Source of the DNA: Symbiodinium kawagutii
Taxonomy: Eukaryota > Sar > Dinophyceae > Suessiales > Symbiodiniaceae
NCBI GenBank assembly: GCA_009767595.1
Contig: VSDK01025442.1
Coordinates: 17,498 to 81,497, forward strand
Length of the DNA stretch: 64,000 nucleotides
Reading direction: 5' to 3'
Shown: piece after piece, positions 23,498 through 36,231 of the stretch
How the letters are laid out: each line of letters opens with the position of its first letter
How positions within the stretch are numbered: position 1 is the stretch's first letter
Translations under genes and position numbers: made by a program
The notes under the pieces: generated by a model
The model's input: only the letters and a program-made list of their open reading frames with translations
Databases searched by the model: none
Told to the model about the DNA's origin: nothing

Positions 23498-26180
23498 TGG
23501 CCACCAAAAACCACGCATTCGAAGAAAGGTTTTGTACGATTTTGTGGCATGACCTGCCCAACTTACCCCAACTTGCTGCACAGACATGTTGCGCATCCCA
23601 GTTTTGGGGAGTCTGCGAGGCATGAAGTGCTTCATTTACCATCGCAGAGACCTTCCAATCAAAATGATCAAAAAGGGAACAAGCTGCTGCTCAAAATGTT
23701 GCTGTTGCTGCCCAGGCCATTCACCAGTGGCAATTTTTGGTCCACAATTTATGAGGTTTTGGGGCTTTGGGACGTACCACAATCAATGTGGGCAGCGCTG
23801 TGTTCTCGACAGTCATTCTTTTGATGAGCCTGTGACACGATCACCAAGCTGCAAGGGATTTCTGGAGAATGTGGGGCTTTGTCCCTTGTTTCGTGTGTGA
23901 CCTGCCCATTTAATCGCCATGTCACCCCATGATATCTTGTCTCCTTAAGGATATCCTGCTGATGGGCGGTGTTGGTGGAAGACTCAGTCACCTCAGTGGC
24001 AAGGCCAGCGGCTGCTAGGCATGGCTAGGCTCATGGGATTTGGATCAGGTGATTCTGGTCTTCTCAACGATGTTTGGCGCTGGACAAGGAGGCGGCCAAC
24101 GAGTTGGACCATGGGAGATCCAAAGATCTCGGCGCCCTCAGATGGCGCCTGGTTACATTTGCTATGCTTACCTTATCTCGCCTTTGCTGTGTATATGAAA
24201 CATGGCAATATTTGGAAACCATTTGGAGACATTTGGCAGGTTTCTGAGGGGCACTTCTGTTACCCACGATAGGTGTTTCCTTCTTTAGTTGGACGGCAGG
24301 TTGCCTCTGTAATTGCATGTGTTTGTGAGGCGTTGCACTTTGCTGGAAGACATGCAACCCCTCGAAGCTGCAAGGAGCAGCTTGTGTTGCTTTTGACCGC
24401 GGGCATGATTCTATGCATGTGCTTTGATAATTAGCAGTGTGTGGTTGAAGAATTTGCTTTGTCATGTGCTTGTTTGATTCTTCCAAGAGTTCGCTTTTCC
24501 TCCTTTTCACTTCAACTTAAAGTAACGTTGATGACTGATGACATTTGGTTTCAAAGAAAGTGTCAGGAGCCCCACATACATTTGCAAAGTATCATTTGCT
24601 TGCATGCTTGCCTGCAGGTTTGGACTGGAATGCAGCTACAAGCGCCCTGCTCAGAAAACTCTATGTGCTCATGGCAAGGCACCGGATTGGACAGAAACTT
24701 TTCGGTGGGAGAAAGTGGGCACTGGGTGGGCAGTGAACAAAGTTTGAAAGTTTCGAATCAATCTGGGAATAATACTTTGACTACTTGGATCAACCTACTT
24801 AGCAACTGCTTAGCAGCTATGGTTAGTAAGCAGCCATGGCTCGGAACTATGCCAAGTGGATTGCTATTGAGCAATGGATCAAGGTGCCAAGACTCACCGA
24901 TCTACGGTCAGTGGGCACAGCTTTTGTTTTGATCTCAGTCACCACAGCTCCGCCTTTTATTTCTTTCGAACTCATCTTTTACACCCAGGGATGCTCCATG
25001 GGCACCCAGAGAGGACGGATAGATTTGGCTTCATGCGGCTTCAATGCTAACAAAGGGGTCGTTTCAGCCGTGCAGACTCAATCGTGCGCTTGTGTCATGT
25101 TTGGATGCAGGATGCAGCGACGGTTTGGACCACAAGTGGCGTGGGGCAGCCCATTTTGAAGATGTCGGATAGCAGATGGCCAGCTTCACCCGCACCGTTG
25201 AACGCAAGGGCTGCAATTCGAGCCCAGTGTGTGCTGGCAATGATCTTCTTAGGTGATCCTAGCTGGAGGCGACAGGGGCTGCTGGCTCAACTCTGGACAA
25301 AAGTAATTAGTCAGATCAGTCAGTTCAGCATATCCATGCAATAGTCAGATAGAATGATCAGCAGGGATGGTGATGGTGATGGAGAGATCCTTGTAATGGT
25401 CATATCTGGCCACGACCTTTGGAACAACTAGGGCGTTGGCATCCCCGAATGGATCGCTTTGGACAAGTTCCGGCTGGGCAGGTCGGGCAGCTCTGGGCTA
25501 TACCAACGACGTTTGGCCGCTGTGATTGGAGCTGGATGATGCTGGATGCTGGATGTAATTGGTGGTGGCATGTGGTGGCTGTTCAACTTGGAATGGGCAT
25601 AACATGGCACAACTATGCACAAATCACTGGTGGCTTTGACCTGGATCTGAGGATCATGTTTCATGAGATGCTCAGTGATCATGCTACATAAAATGGCATG
25701 AGCAACAAGAAAAGCAAGTCCTACGCATGGGGATCTGCGAGGCTTTGGCAGTACGCTGGAGACTTTTGCACTGCACAGTGGCAGGCGTGGGATGATACCA
25801 TGAGAGGCTTCACAATGCTTTCATGCAGGTCTTTGAGCTGACATGCCACCAGTATGAAAGACGCTTCCATGAAGTTTTGAAACTGGTCCACTACAACTGT
25901 TAAATGCTGTCAAATACGGTCGATCGGATTTTGCCAGACTTTTTCGGGGGAAGACTTCCCCAAGATACACTTGAACCAATGGCTAGTTAGTTTTCTCAGG
26001 GGAGGGGCACGACCTGAAGTTCAGAGACCACCAGTGCCGCCGAGGGCGTGTGGACCCAGTTGACTCCCCAAGCGTCCTGGCTTCCAAGACATGGACATCG
26101 CCTGGTGCGGGGGGGAAGCTGTGGGATTGGAGGCATCAGTGAACCATGACAGACCTCAGCTTTTAGATCATTGACTACTT
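23498..26180. other. no supported gene
   Basis: The text just after 23497 is probably 3' UTR. Open frames here show no convincing exon structure or composition. 23690-23715 is a short cysteine-codon-rich run (CSKCCCCCPG) that I take as chance. Confidence 0.4.
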
Positions 26181-26284
26181 GGTGGTTTCTGAAAATATAG
26201 GGGAACCCCCTAGGCATCCAGTTTCTCAACCGTTTCTAGTACTAAGATAAAACATTTTGGGTACCTTATTTTGAGAAACCGCCA
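26181..26284. mobile_element. MITE-like inverted-repeat element, copy a
   Basis: The left end is GGTGGTTTCTGAAAATATAGG followed by GGAACCCC. The right end is GGGTACCTTATTTTGAGAAACC, whose reverse complement matches the left end. Length is about 104 bases. A TATCCATTTG triplet repeat (26282-26310) follows directly. Confidence 0.65.
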
Positions 26285-26590
26285 TTTGTATCCATTTGTA
26301 TCCATTTGTGTTTGTTTGTTTTTTCGTTTTTGTTTTTGAACACAAGGGAAAAACACGAACCGACAGAGTCGGAATACTGCACGCCTGAGCGCATTACGTG
26401 GCACGGTTTCCTGCAAAGGGCATATGCAAAAAAGGCTGTTGGCAGGCTGTTGGTTGACAATTCTTGGCCACCCAACATGTTGGCGTGCGAAGCTTGCATC
26501 GCTGTCAGGTGGGCTTTGCTGGCGAGGATGGGGAAGTGGAGACGGTCTGACACACAGGGATCGGGGATCAGCGGGGCGGCAATGTGTGCA

Positions 26591-26617
26591 GATTTGCATG
26601 ATATATATATATATATA
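26591..26617. repeat. (AT)n microsatellite
   Basis: ATATATAT run of about 20 bases within otherwise non-coding sequence. Confidence 0.85.
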
Positions 26618-26948
26618 TGATGTGATAACATGTGATAACAAGCTCTGCGCCGCAGAAACTGTCGGTCAATCGCAACCCACAGTATCCATGTTGGCATTGC
26701 ATTGGGGGAAATATTCGGAACTTGTCAGTGAGGGAATCATTTTATTTTCATTGCATGAGGCTGCACAGCAGCACCCACAGGTTCTGCTGTGGCTCGGGTG
26801 ACTTTCCGTGGGTCGGTAGCGTGTGGCTGGAATCGCTGATTGGATGAGGTGTTGCTTGTTGGTGGCTTTGGCGGCGAGCCCTTCAACAGCTGCATCCCGA
26901 GTGATTGCAAAGATGTGCTATGCATTGGTAGGAGTTTGGAAGATTCAA

Positions 26949-27049
26949 ATGGTGGTTTCTTAAAATAGGGAACCCCAGAAATGGTTGGTTTATTGCTATC
27001 ATTGATTAGTAGTGGATGATTTGGGGTCCCCAATTTTGAGAAACCATCA
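26949..27049. mobile_element. MITE-like inverted-repeat element, copy b
   Basis: The best-preserved copy. It starts TGGTGGTTTCTTAAAATAGG-GAACCCC and ends GGGGTCCCC-AATTTTGAGAAACCATCA, so the two ends pair over about 26 bases with few mismatches. The interior carries TGGTTGGTTTATTGC and GATTAGTAGTGGATGATT, shared with other copies. Confidence 0.7.
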
Positions 27050-27945
27050 TATCCATCGGATGCATTAGACCCGTTGGATTCATTATTCATCCTTGTTTCT
27101 GTGCGGGCACACTGGTTTCACAGACGTTTGCAGTGTCAAAACTCAAAACTGCTGTTTGTTTACGCTTACTGAGATGTAATCTCCCCCTTTTACAATATTC
27201 ATACCACCTTGCGGATCCTTTAGGAGCATCTTGAGTAAGGACTCTGTATGACATGTTGACTACCATGAGTTTGCAAAAGCTCGGAGGTGAAGTGATTCGA
27301 GCGGAAGAGCAGGAGACCTGACCCTGGACACCAAGAGATTCAAGGGCCGATTTTTTGGGCTCCCTCCAAAACATATGCCTTTTTTGAGTGGAAGATTTTA
27401 AACTAATTGGTATTGGCGGATCTCGCTGAAAAAAGATGCGTTTTTTTGAGCGGAAGGTTTTTTCGATTGGTGACCTATAGGCCTCAGCTGGCAGGGTTAG
27501 GTATGAGCTGTCAAGTCTTCGACATCCTTCAACTACTTGTCATGCGCATAGGGATGATTGCCGTGAAGCTTCGTTGGCAGAGGATCCTGCTGTGCGCCCA
27601 AACCCACGGAACGACATCTGGTGTGGGAACAAGGCACGCTGGGGTCACAGATTTCCTGATCGAAGTTGGGCGATGATGTAATCAGAGTCAGATCTGAAAT
27701 TCTGTGCGCTGTCGGGGTTTGGAATCATGCTTTTGATTGGCAATAGAAAATCCAGTCTGGATAGAGAAAGAGAGGAATTGTGTGTACTTAGATGTACTTA
27801 GTCTTGTGTAGGGATCAGTCGCCTTCATTGACTCAGCGAAGGATCTGCAGAATTGGGGGACGTGGACGCAGATGGCGCCCAGCGCACCCTTCTCTGCACG
27901 TGCCCAGGCCTTTCAGTTTGTGGTTTGTGAGTGCTCAAAATAGTA

Positions 27946-28061
27946 CAGTAGTTTCTCAGAATAGGGGTGCCCCAATCCTTTCTTTGAATTATTGGCAAGA
28001 AAATCATAGAAAATGTAATAAGCCAACCACTTTTTTCCCCCTATTTTGAGAAACAACCACA
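27946..28061. mobile_element. MITE-like inverted-repeat element, copy c
   Basis: Left end AGTTTCTCAGAATAGGGGTG-CCCC and right end CCCCCTATTTTGAGAAACAA are reverse complements over about 20 bases. The interior contains AATAAGCCAACCAC, as in copies d, e and g. Confidence 0.7.
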
Positions 28062-28853
28062 TATATGCGAAGCATGGGCCTGTTCCATCTTCTTGGGACC
28101 TCAAGGGCAAAACAGCTTCAATCTCCGTCCAAATTGGGATGCTGCACTGGCGACATGACGTCAGAGGGAATCTGAAAATTGAGTCCGAGTCTGTTCTTTA
28201 ATGCCTTTGGTCCAGTTTGGTGCTGTCATCGCCCCGACGTTGGCACCCTGGTGGGACTGGATTCTCTGATTGGATGAGGAAGAATGTCTTCAACAAGCTT
28301 TTCCGAGTCAGCAAGCTTGCTACTGTTTCAGTTGTTTCACGCTAGAATCTTCTGCGTGGTCCTTCAGACCCTGATTAGGGATGATGGCCAACGTATGTTC
28401 AGTACACCAGAAATTCGTGAATACGAAGAAACTGTGGGAAGACTACAGGTCTCACAACGTAAATTCGTGTGCGGTGCTGCGCCTTGAACGACCATGTTTT
28501 GATTTCAGAATCAGAAACTCAGCACGATTCAGCACAGCTGGTTGTACAGAAAGTGTGCCCTGCCCAAGCATTTGGTACCGCTGTCCGAGGATTTCGGATT
28601 TCTCCTTCGTTCTCTTTGGCGGTTATGATGACAATGTGACATCCTTGGTGACTGAAAATGACTTCAGTGAACATTACTTTGGACCTGTTAGCCAGAACAA
28701 GCCTATTAGACTGTCCTAGTCATGTTTGGATTTGTTTTGCAAGATGCCGGAATTAAAAGAACACTGGAAGCACATGAAAAAACATATGATCAGCATCAAC
28801 GAAACTAAAAGGTTGAACTTGAACAACCTGTCCAGGATCCATTCCCTTTGGTT

Positions 28854-28896
28854 CATTTTGGCTCAATGGATCTAGTATCCTATTTTGGTTCAATGG
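28854..28896. other. possible relict spliced-leader fragments
   Basis: CATTTTGGCTCAA (28854-28866) matches the 3' part of the dinoflagellate spliced leader, known to end CCATTTTGGCTCAAG. A second, weaker copy, TATTTTGGTTCAATGG, follows at 28881-28896. Confidence 0.35.
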
Positions 28897-28984
28897 CCAA
28901 ATAAGTTATTTATATGCCTTTTTGCATCCTTTTTGCTGGCTCCTGATTTTTGAGGCACGTCTTGTCGCAGACCAGTGGAGATGG

Positions 28985-29120
28985 CAACTTGGACTATGAT
29001 CGTGGCTGTTGTGGGAAGACATCCAAGCTTTCATTCCTAGGTTGGGAAAGTTTATTCAAGATTTTCGTGAACAAATGGATGATTTTCGCACATGCAAAAA
29101 ATTCTGGCTACTGTACTGGT
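28985..29120 (+). CDS. possible orphan exon
   Basis: After a CAG at 28970, one frame reads WLLWEDIQAFIPRLGKFIQD followed by FREQMDDFRTCKKFWLL. The composition is protein-like and there is no stop until about 29122. No partner exons are certain. It lies just after the spliced-leader-like fragments. Function unknown. Confidence 0.25.
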
Positions 29121-32100
29121 AGGTTGGGGATCTTGATATGTTTCCTTCGAATCGGTTGCCGTTGCGAATGGAGAACACATCATCAAACGGCTGGTGAAAC
29201 CATAAGATACCTGTCCGCATTTGTCCTCTAAGATTCTGAGGACAGGAGAAAACACCACCTTCACCTGTGATATCCAAGAGCCCGCGAGCGCGGTTTCTCA
29301 GAACAAACTTGCACAAGGAGCAACGAATACATCGGTAAGAGAGATGTAACGAAATCCAACTGCATGTGTTTTCACATTATTCATTTGGCACATATTCGCA
29401 GAATTTAGAGCTTGAGCTTGAACGATGTTTAGAGTCGCCAGTAAAAAATGTTGAGCAATTTGCAGGCGTCGTTTGAAGCAACCGAGTGAATGCTTCACAA
29501 AGATGAGCAGCTCGTGGATCGCGAAGAAAATGTAGAGCAGAAGCAGCCAAGGCAGGGGAGTCCAACGATCAAGTGATAGGTCAATCCATGTCCGGACAAG
29601 TTCACGAAATGTAGCTGCATCTACCTGAGTTCCTTGTACTTTGGACTCGGTTTCCGTCTGAATTGAGCATGAAGATTGAAAGTGATCTCCGGCGTCGCTG
29701 TTTAGTCACAGCTTGGCCTACTTTGCAATGTGGCCTGTTGAACAGTTGATTCACAATGCAAAACTCAAATGGCTGACATCGACTGAAACGATGTAGCGCA
29801 ACCTGATGACAAAGACAAGTGAACTCCGCCAACACAACACTCATGTCGTACACCTGTTGGAATACGATTTATTTGCCAATGAATTGTTATTTCACTATGT
29901 TCGGCACCATTCTGTATTATCAATTCTGCTGTGTGGTCATATGTAATCCAATAAGGCCGCCATTTGCAGAACATATTATGAATTCTGCACCCAATCAAAT
30001 GGCCACCATATTGCAAATCCAATAAGGTTAACTGACCAAGTGCAATTTGCAAAAACTCACCGCTGCAATTTTCCGCTGCATGGCGCCTTGCTGCTATGGC
30101 GCCAGGTCACCGAAGAACTTCCACAGAATTCGTTCGTGTTCAACGAACCCATCCATCAAATCTTGGGTAGCTGGGGTCAATGACACCCACAGAAATTATA
30201 TGATAAAATCATTGGTCAACCTATAGCTGGTCCATCATCTCAAAGTTTTATACTTGAGATGTCACGATGTTCACCTATAAACCACTCAATAGGTAAGGAC
30301 GCCCTGTGATTCTGAAGGAACAAAGGTGCAGATATGTCGCATGATGCTGTTTGACACTGCGCGAGTTCCTGAAGCTTCTGAATCCCCTGACCTGTCAGAT
30401 ACAGCTGAGTTTGAACAGAAGACCAAGCCGCTGGCCGAGGCGGCTCGTGTTGGCAATCTATATATATCCAATGGTGCCTGCATGCTGCATATGCCTCCCA
30501 ATGATTCTTATTATTTCTTAATACTGATATAGGCCGCCTATTATAATTCACCCAATCTAAAAAATGTGAATCTGAGGTTTTCATATGTCTTCATTCTTCA
30601 TGTTAATCTTTCGGAAGATTTCACCCAGGTGTTAGGACCGTGTGGGGTGCCTGTTTTCCACGAGCCACAGGCTGGAGACGGAGGTGTTTGCCAGGGCGAG
30701 GCCATTGGTTTCTACGTTTGAAGCTCAGCCATGCTTCACCATGCTTGACCTCTCAGTAGTGGAGATCTGTGGAGCTGAATGGATGGGAAATCAAGGAGCT
30801 GATTAATTGCTTAAAAGCCCTTGAGAATCAGAGTTTTTCAGTGGGATTATGCACTGGCTATCGCTGGCCCATCCAAGCAGGCATCCCTTGTCTTGTAAGG
30901 TCACAGTGGACTTTGACGATGGTCCAGAGTTGCTGGCTGAGATTCGGGAGTGAGCAAATAGCACAATTTGCACACACACACACGTACTTTTAGATGCTCT
31001 CACAACATGCATACATTGAAATAGGGTACTATATATACACATTAACAATGTGCACATGCATATTTGCATAGCATCTTATGTGCACATTGTAGAGAAAGGG
31101 TACTATACATTCTCATTGGCACACCAAATCTATGATTGATAAGATGTCAGTGCTGTAGATCGCGCCAAGATGGTCACATGCTCTTGCACCAGTTCGCTGA
31201 GTTGCCTTTCTAAAGTATTGCAACGGTTTCAACAGCAAGGGGCGATTTCTTTGGAGAAACGGCATCCCTTTTGTGGTAGGTTGCCGATGCTAGTAGCACA
31301 GAGTTGTTTGATGTTCTTTATTTGCTTTCTTGCACCAGTGCTGAAATATTCGGAAGGGATTGGTAGCCTGAGCTTGGCTAAGCTGTGCTGACATTCCTTG
31401 TCATTGCAGCCTTCTTTTGTGCACAGTTCCCACTGTGCAGGACAGGACTCACGGCACTGACATCCGAGGAGAAGGGTCGAGCATTGCTGCGGTGGTTTCT
31501 GTTATTTTGCTTTGTTCAACCCCGCTGCATCCTCCGATTTCTGAGAAGATCATTCTTCAGGACGATCTGTGTGATCCCCGCTACTGGAAATTTGAGGAGG
31601 TCGCTGATTGGATGATTTTGAACTGGCTCCGCAAAGCTACAAGTTGATAAGCCATAGTGAATTGCTGAACGAACATGTATCCTGTCTTTTGAGAGGGTGA
31701 TGAGCAGATGATGTATTTTTTCCCATGCCATAACCAGATGAAGCAGTGCTCGCACAACTGTCCGTGACAACCTGCCGTGAATTTGTTGGTGCGGGGCAGG
31801 TCCACGGTTTTACGCCCAAATTCAAGGTGTTGTTCAACGCGGCTTGTCGCTATTGATCTTGCAGCAAGTCTTGGTGTTTTGCCTTTGGCATGCTAGTATT
31901 CAACAGCAATCTTGCCTAGGAACAGCTTCAAACTGTTTCTAAAGATGATCATGCAACATCGAACTTCTGTTTCAAATCGCTCACACATCATGCAAGATGT
32001 TGATATCAAGCAACCCGTTGCTACTCATCCGAATTCATGCAACATCGAAGGAATCGTCTTCCAAGCTTTCAGAACATTCACCCTTCAAAGCTACGCAGCA

Positions 32101-33984
32101 AATGGTGGATCATGTTGGATCTTAGTGGCGGAAGTGGTCAGTTCCCTGGGCCAAGGAAGGCTTTGCATCCTTCCTGACTGCCTTGTCCTGGCCTCATGAC
32201 CCACGTGAGTACCCAATTCTTCGGTCAGTGAGCCGTGAGGAATGGCACGGTTTCAAAACCGTGAGGTGTCATGCGTTTTTTCGTGTTGTTGTTCGAGGCC
32301 AAGTGCAGACGATGGCGTCAGGTCCTTTCTGTTTTACGACTGCTGCGGCTATTGTCAGCGTTAGTAGTTTTCTATTCTGGTTTCTTTTCACTGATGATTC
32401 CTGGCCAGTTGGCACATCAAACAGCTGTAAGAGGCTATAGCAGCTGCAGTTACAGCATGTGCCATGCCAAGAGCACCCGGCACTTGAGGTAGTAGTTGAT
32501 GAGGATGGGGATGAGCGGCGGCCCCAGTTTGACCAGTTTCAAGCGTTCAAATGTCCATGGGCATGGGTCAATATTAACCAACCAATCATGGGGGATAATA
32601 ACCAACAATAGAAGTGGGAAAACAATGGTTCACGAGGCATCAATTGGTTTTTGACCCGCAACCAAATCAACGCTTGCTCCCCATGCTTTTGAGCAGGCAA
32701 GCTATGGGAAGCTTTGAACTCTCCCAAAGTCCGAAAGTGACTGCTGTGAACAGAGGTGGAGACCGTTGGTTCAGCTTTGTCAGGGACTATCCCCGGATCG
32801 AACCACTGCAACTGGATGTATAAGACGAGAATGACTGGAAGGTGGTTTCGAAGGTTTTTCTCCAGCATCAAATATTAACATGTATTAACAACTGGTGGGT
32901 TGGTCTACTAATCTTCTTCTTCATAGGGGTTGAAACCACCAACCAGAGAATGACTTTGCCCTTGGATGCCTGTCTCGAGATGGGTCGAGGCATCGCTATT
33001 TGAAGCTCAGTGAACTTCCAACTCAAGAGGCCGAGGCGACCAGGGTGGCTCCTGTCGTATTTCCATGACCAGGCTCATTGCTTTCCTGGGATGGTTTGGA
33101 TTTTTTTTAGATATTTTTTGAAATATTTCCAGAAAAATCATATATGAATAATTTGGATGGTAAACAACCTATATGGGTGGTCCACTCCACTAAATGAAAC
33201 TTGGGACATCGACTGGGAGTCAGTGCAAAGCAACCTGCAGGGCCACCGCGATCCTGAGAATTCTTCCAAGTTGAGGCCAGATGCGCCACGGTAAGTTGGG
33301 TGTTGTGAGGAAGACTTGGTCGCACTGGTGATGTCCGGCTTTCCGGGATCGAAGAAATCAAGCCCAGAGATTGTGCCAATCCACAAGGAGGTCATCCGAT
33401 ATGAAATGTTCTGATTCTCTTATCCATGAACTGCTCAGCTTGGAAGATCCATGTAAGGCCCACAGGAATGAGATATTGTGGAAATTTGTGGAACTATATT
33501 TCACGACCTTTATGATCTTTGTTGATCCTACATGAACACATCACTCATACAGCTGTTTAAAACATTGCAAATGTGTGGTAAGCATCTGAAAAAAAGACAA
33601 CCCGATACACAAACACATATTTCTCAAGATCCGCATCGCACGCACACGCAGAATACACACACTGTTTTGTTGTGCATAGGTTGACAAAACAGTCAGCTTG
33701 ATAAACACAAATCAAAAAATAGTTAAAACCACATACCTCTATACTACAAGTCGCTATCAGTTGATAAATATATATTCCATAGCTTGTAGTATATTATTAG
33801 GACCATTCAATGGTACCATTCTATTAGTTGCAATACTCTACGAATCCCGAGCCCTGAGGAGAGCACCCGGGGGCTATGGTTTCATCGAGGTGGTGGAGGC
33901 CGGCCTTGGGACTAGTGAGGTGCCGCTGACGGCTACATCCTGGGTCGAACATGGGCAGTTTCCAAGGAGTAGTAGCTATGTTAG

Positions 33985-34230
33985 CTGATGTAAAAGCTAT
34001 ACAGTATAGATATGTTAGTTCCTATGCTATTCGCAGATGTTATCAGTGATATTTGTTAGTTTACAAATATCATAGCTGATATGATGATTTTAGATGATAT
34101 TGAAAGCTGATATAATAACTATATAGCTATTGAAATGATAGCTATATAGCTATTATAGTTTCCAATGATTAATAGCTGCAATTATCAATAATAGCTATAG
34201 CTGATATAATGATATTATATGATATGTTGT
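33985..34230. repeat. AT-rich tract with ATAGCTAT motifs
   Basis: Strongly AT-rich text with repeated, self-complementary GATAGCTATATAGCTAT-type motifs and GCTGATAT variants, able to form several small hairpins. Confidence 0.6.
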
Positions 34231-35644
34231 TCACAAAGTTTATATGCCAGGTTGACAGCTATCGTGTCATTCACCATTATCAAGTATTAATTTGCTGATA
34301 ATGGTTAATACCTGGTCAATCCCATAGTGGTCAATAATACTTAATGACATGATGATGGGGATCGGTTAATAGTTGCATCAAAAGAAACCCACTTGACTCC
34401 AAACTAGTAATTGATGTGAACAGCCAGGGGTGCAGGGCATTGACCGACAGCCATACGATAGTTTCTCACATGTTGGATATGACAATATGGATTTGGTTTG
34501 ATAGGACGCGCTATACAGAAATTTGCATTCTACATGTTTGACCAATTTGACTTTTCTTGGTCGGTATGGATAGGGCAATTTCCAAGATTCACTGTAGCAG
34601 GATGCTTCCATCACGCCGGAGCCGCAGAAAAAGTCGCAAACTGAGGATTTTTGAGTAATCAATTGCTGTTGGTGGATCCTTCTCTTTATGATTGCGTGCG
34701 ATATGGCTTGTTCATGTGCAGTAATGGAAAATGGATATGAAAATAGGTGATTGCAGTACAATTCGGATCCACGTCCAATTATTTGAGATAGGTAGAGATG
34801 TCAGAGATGTCAGAGAGTCTTCTCATCCCTTGACTCTGTATGCAGTGCGCTTTGTGTGCCTAACGTTGCCGGTGCGGATTGATTCACCTCTAATTGGCAT
34901 GACGATGCACAACAGAAGTTGCATTGCAACGAACTCGAGCTGAGCAACTGTGCTTGACAGTCGTTATGAACTGCCGAACCGGCGGTTAGAGAAGGATCAT
35001 TCCCGTAGGCATAACACGGCAGGTCCCAAAAATAATCATTACGACCAAGTAGCGGCCAGAGGCTGCGTTTTGCAGTTAGCAGTGCCAAAAACCAATGAGT
35101 TTAGTCCCTTTGCGCTTTGATCGGTGGCTTGGAAGAAACGTATCTGGTGGCGTGCGAGGCGCCCACAGAAAGCGCCAGCGGCTGCCAAAGGAGGAGAGAA
35201 AGAAGCGATAGTTTGTGTAAGGTTTCAAGCAAGGACGGGTCGATTCATAGTGGATCCTTGGTTTTTTGGGGTTGCTTTTGGGATATCAACTCGCTAAATA
35301 TTTTGTTGACCCAAATTGTACTTTATCCGTGCTGAGTCGTGGGTTGTTGATCCATCATTTGCCCCATGCGTTTGCAATTTGGCAGATTGAGGTTTATGGC
35401 TGGGGGGTTTGGATTTTCCATGGTTGTCCTTGGTGCATGAATTGGAACCTTGTGCACTTGAAGCGAATCACTGCATACCCCATTTGCGAATTGTATCGTT
35501 CAGTTGGCATTTGGCTGCTAGCAGATTCTGCATGCCATGTTGTATACCAAAAGAGCCTTTCTTTTTGTGCAAAAGTTCATTTCGGGTCGTTTTCTACCGA
35601 AATGTTACCAAGCGTTGTGACCAAACTCCAATGCCACAACTGAT

Positions 35645-35899
35645 ATGGAATGTTCGAAATGCTTAAGACATATTAACAACAAGACGAAAATTCTGAGACA
35701 ATCATTACCCTTGGAAGATGTGCAACGGCAGAAGGACTACAGTGAGGGCAGGGTGCTTCCCCCCTTCCTCACGCCATTCCTTCAGGAGGGGAGTCGAAGC
35801 GACGAAAGACAGCAGCAGGCTCGCCACTTGCTTAGGCTGACCTGTTCAGCCTACATCAAAAAGTGGCTTTCAAAATTGGCTAAAACACAGGCTGGATGA
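35645..35899 (+). CDS. possible small exon or gene
   Basis: An 84-residue frame from ATG 35645 to TGA reads MECSKCLRHINNKTKILRQS, then VQRQKDYSEGRVLPP and RQQQARHLLRLTCSAYIKKW. The charged, protein-like composition is suggestive, but nothing matches a family I know. It lies 330 bases upstream of the glycosyltransferase gene on the same strand. Confidence 0.25.
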   Translation: MECSKCLRHINNKTKILRQSLPLEDVQRQKDYSEGRVLPPFLTPFLQEGSRSDERQQQARHLLRLTCSAYIKKWLSKLAKTQAG

Positions 35900-35997
35900 T
35901 GTCAATTGACTCAGAGCACATGCCGCAGGCTTTACGAAGCACAACATTGAATTCAAACCATTTGCAAAACGGACCTCCTTTTTTCTTCTCCCGTAAT

Positions 35998-36135
35998 TTT
36001 GCAGCTTTGAAGGACCGAAAGCTCAACATGTGGGTGCTACTGCGGCTGAAGATAATGCAGTCGGAGGTCACATGTTGCTTGCAACCCAGCCGTGTGTTGC
36101 ACGCTCCTTTCTTTTGTTCTGGAACGGATGTCGTT
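35998..36135 (+). repeat. dispersed repeat, copy 1
   Basis: TTGAAGGACCGAAAGCTCAA followed by a C/GATGTGGGTGCTRCTGCGG stretch is shared with 39077-39222. Looser similarity continues downstream to a GGAA(A)CGGATGT motif. Both copies are in the same direction. Confidence 0.6.
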
Positions 36136-36231
36136 TCTGCTGGCCCTTTATCCCACATTTAGCTTTGTGAGTTCAGAAAAGCAGCTGGCTCATGAAATGT
36201 ATATACAAGAAATCCGCCTCCTAGTCCTGCC

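Larger units (their letters stand above)
27050..35640. other. long region without a supported gene
   Basis: Apart from MITE copy c, the spliced-leader-like text, one possible exon near 29.0 kb and the AT-rich tract at 33.98 kb, I see only short open frames on either strand. 31560-31647 (DDLCDPRYWKFEEVADWMIL) is the only other peptide that looks protein-like. 29949-30027 carries two copies of TCCAATAAGG around a CATTTGC/GCAAAT-rich core. Confidence 0.4.

Noticed and set aside
23586-23900. 104-residue cysteine-rich frame after the ALDH-like gene
   Set aside because: It lies where the 3' UTR is expected, has no start or acceptor context, and the cysteine run is short and isolated.
32241-32264. 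CACGGTTTCAAAACCGTG hairpin as a terminator
   Set aside because: An 8-bp stem with a 2-base loop, no adjacent gene and a eukaryotic context; most likely chance.
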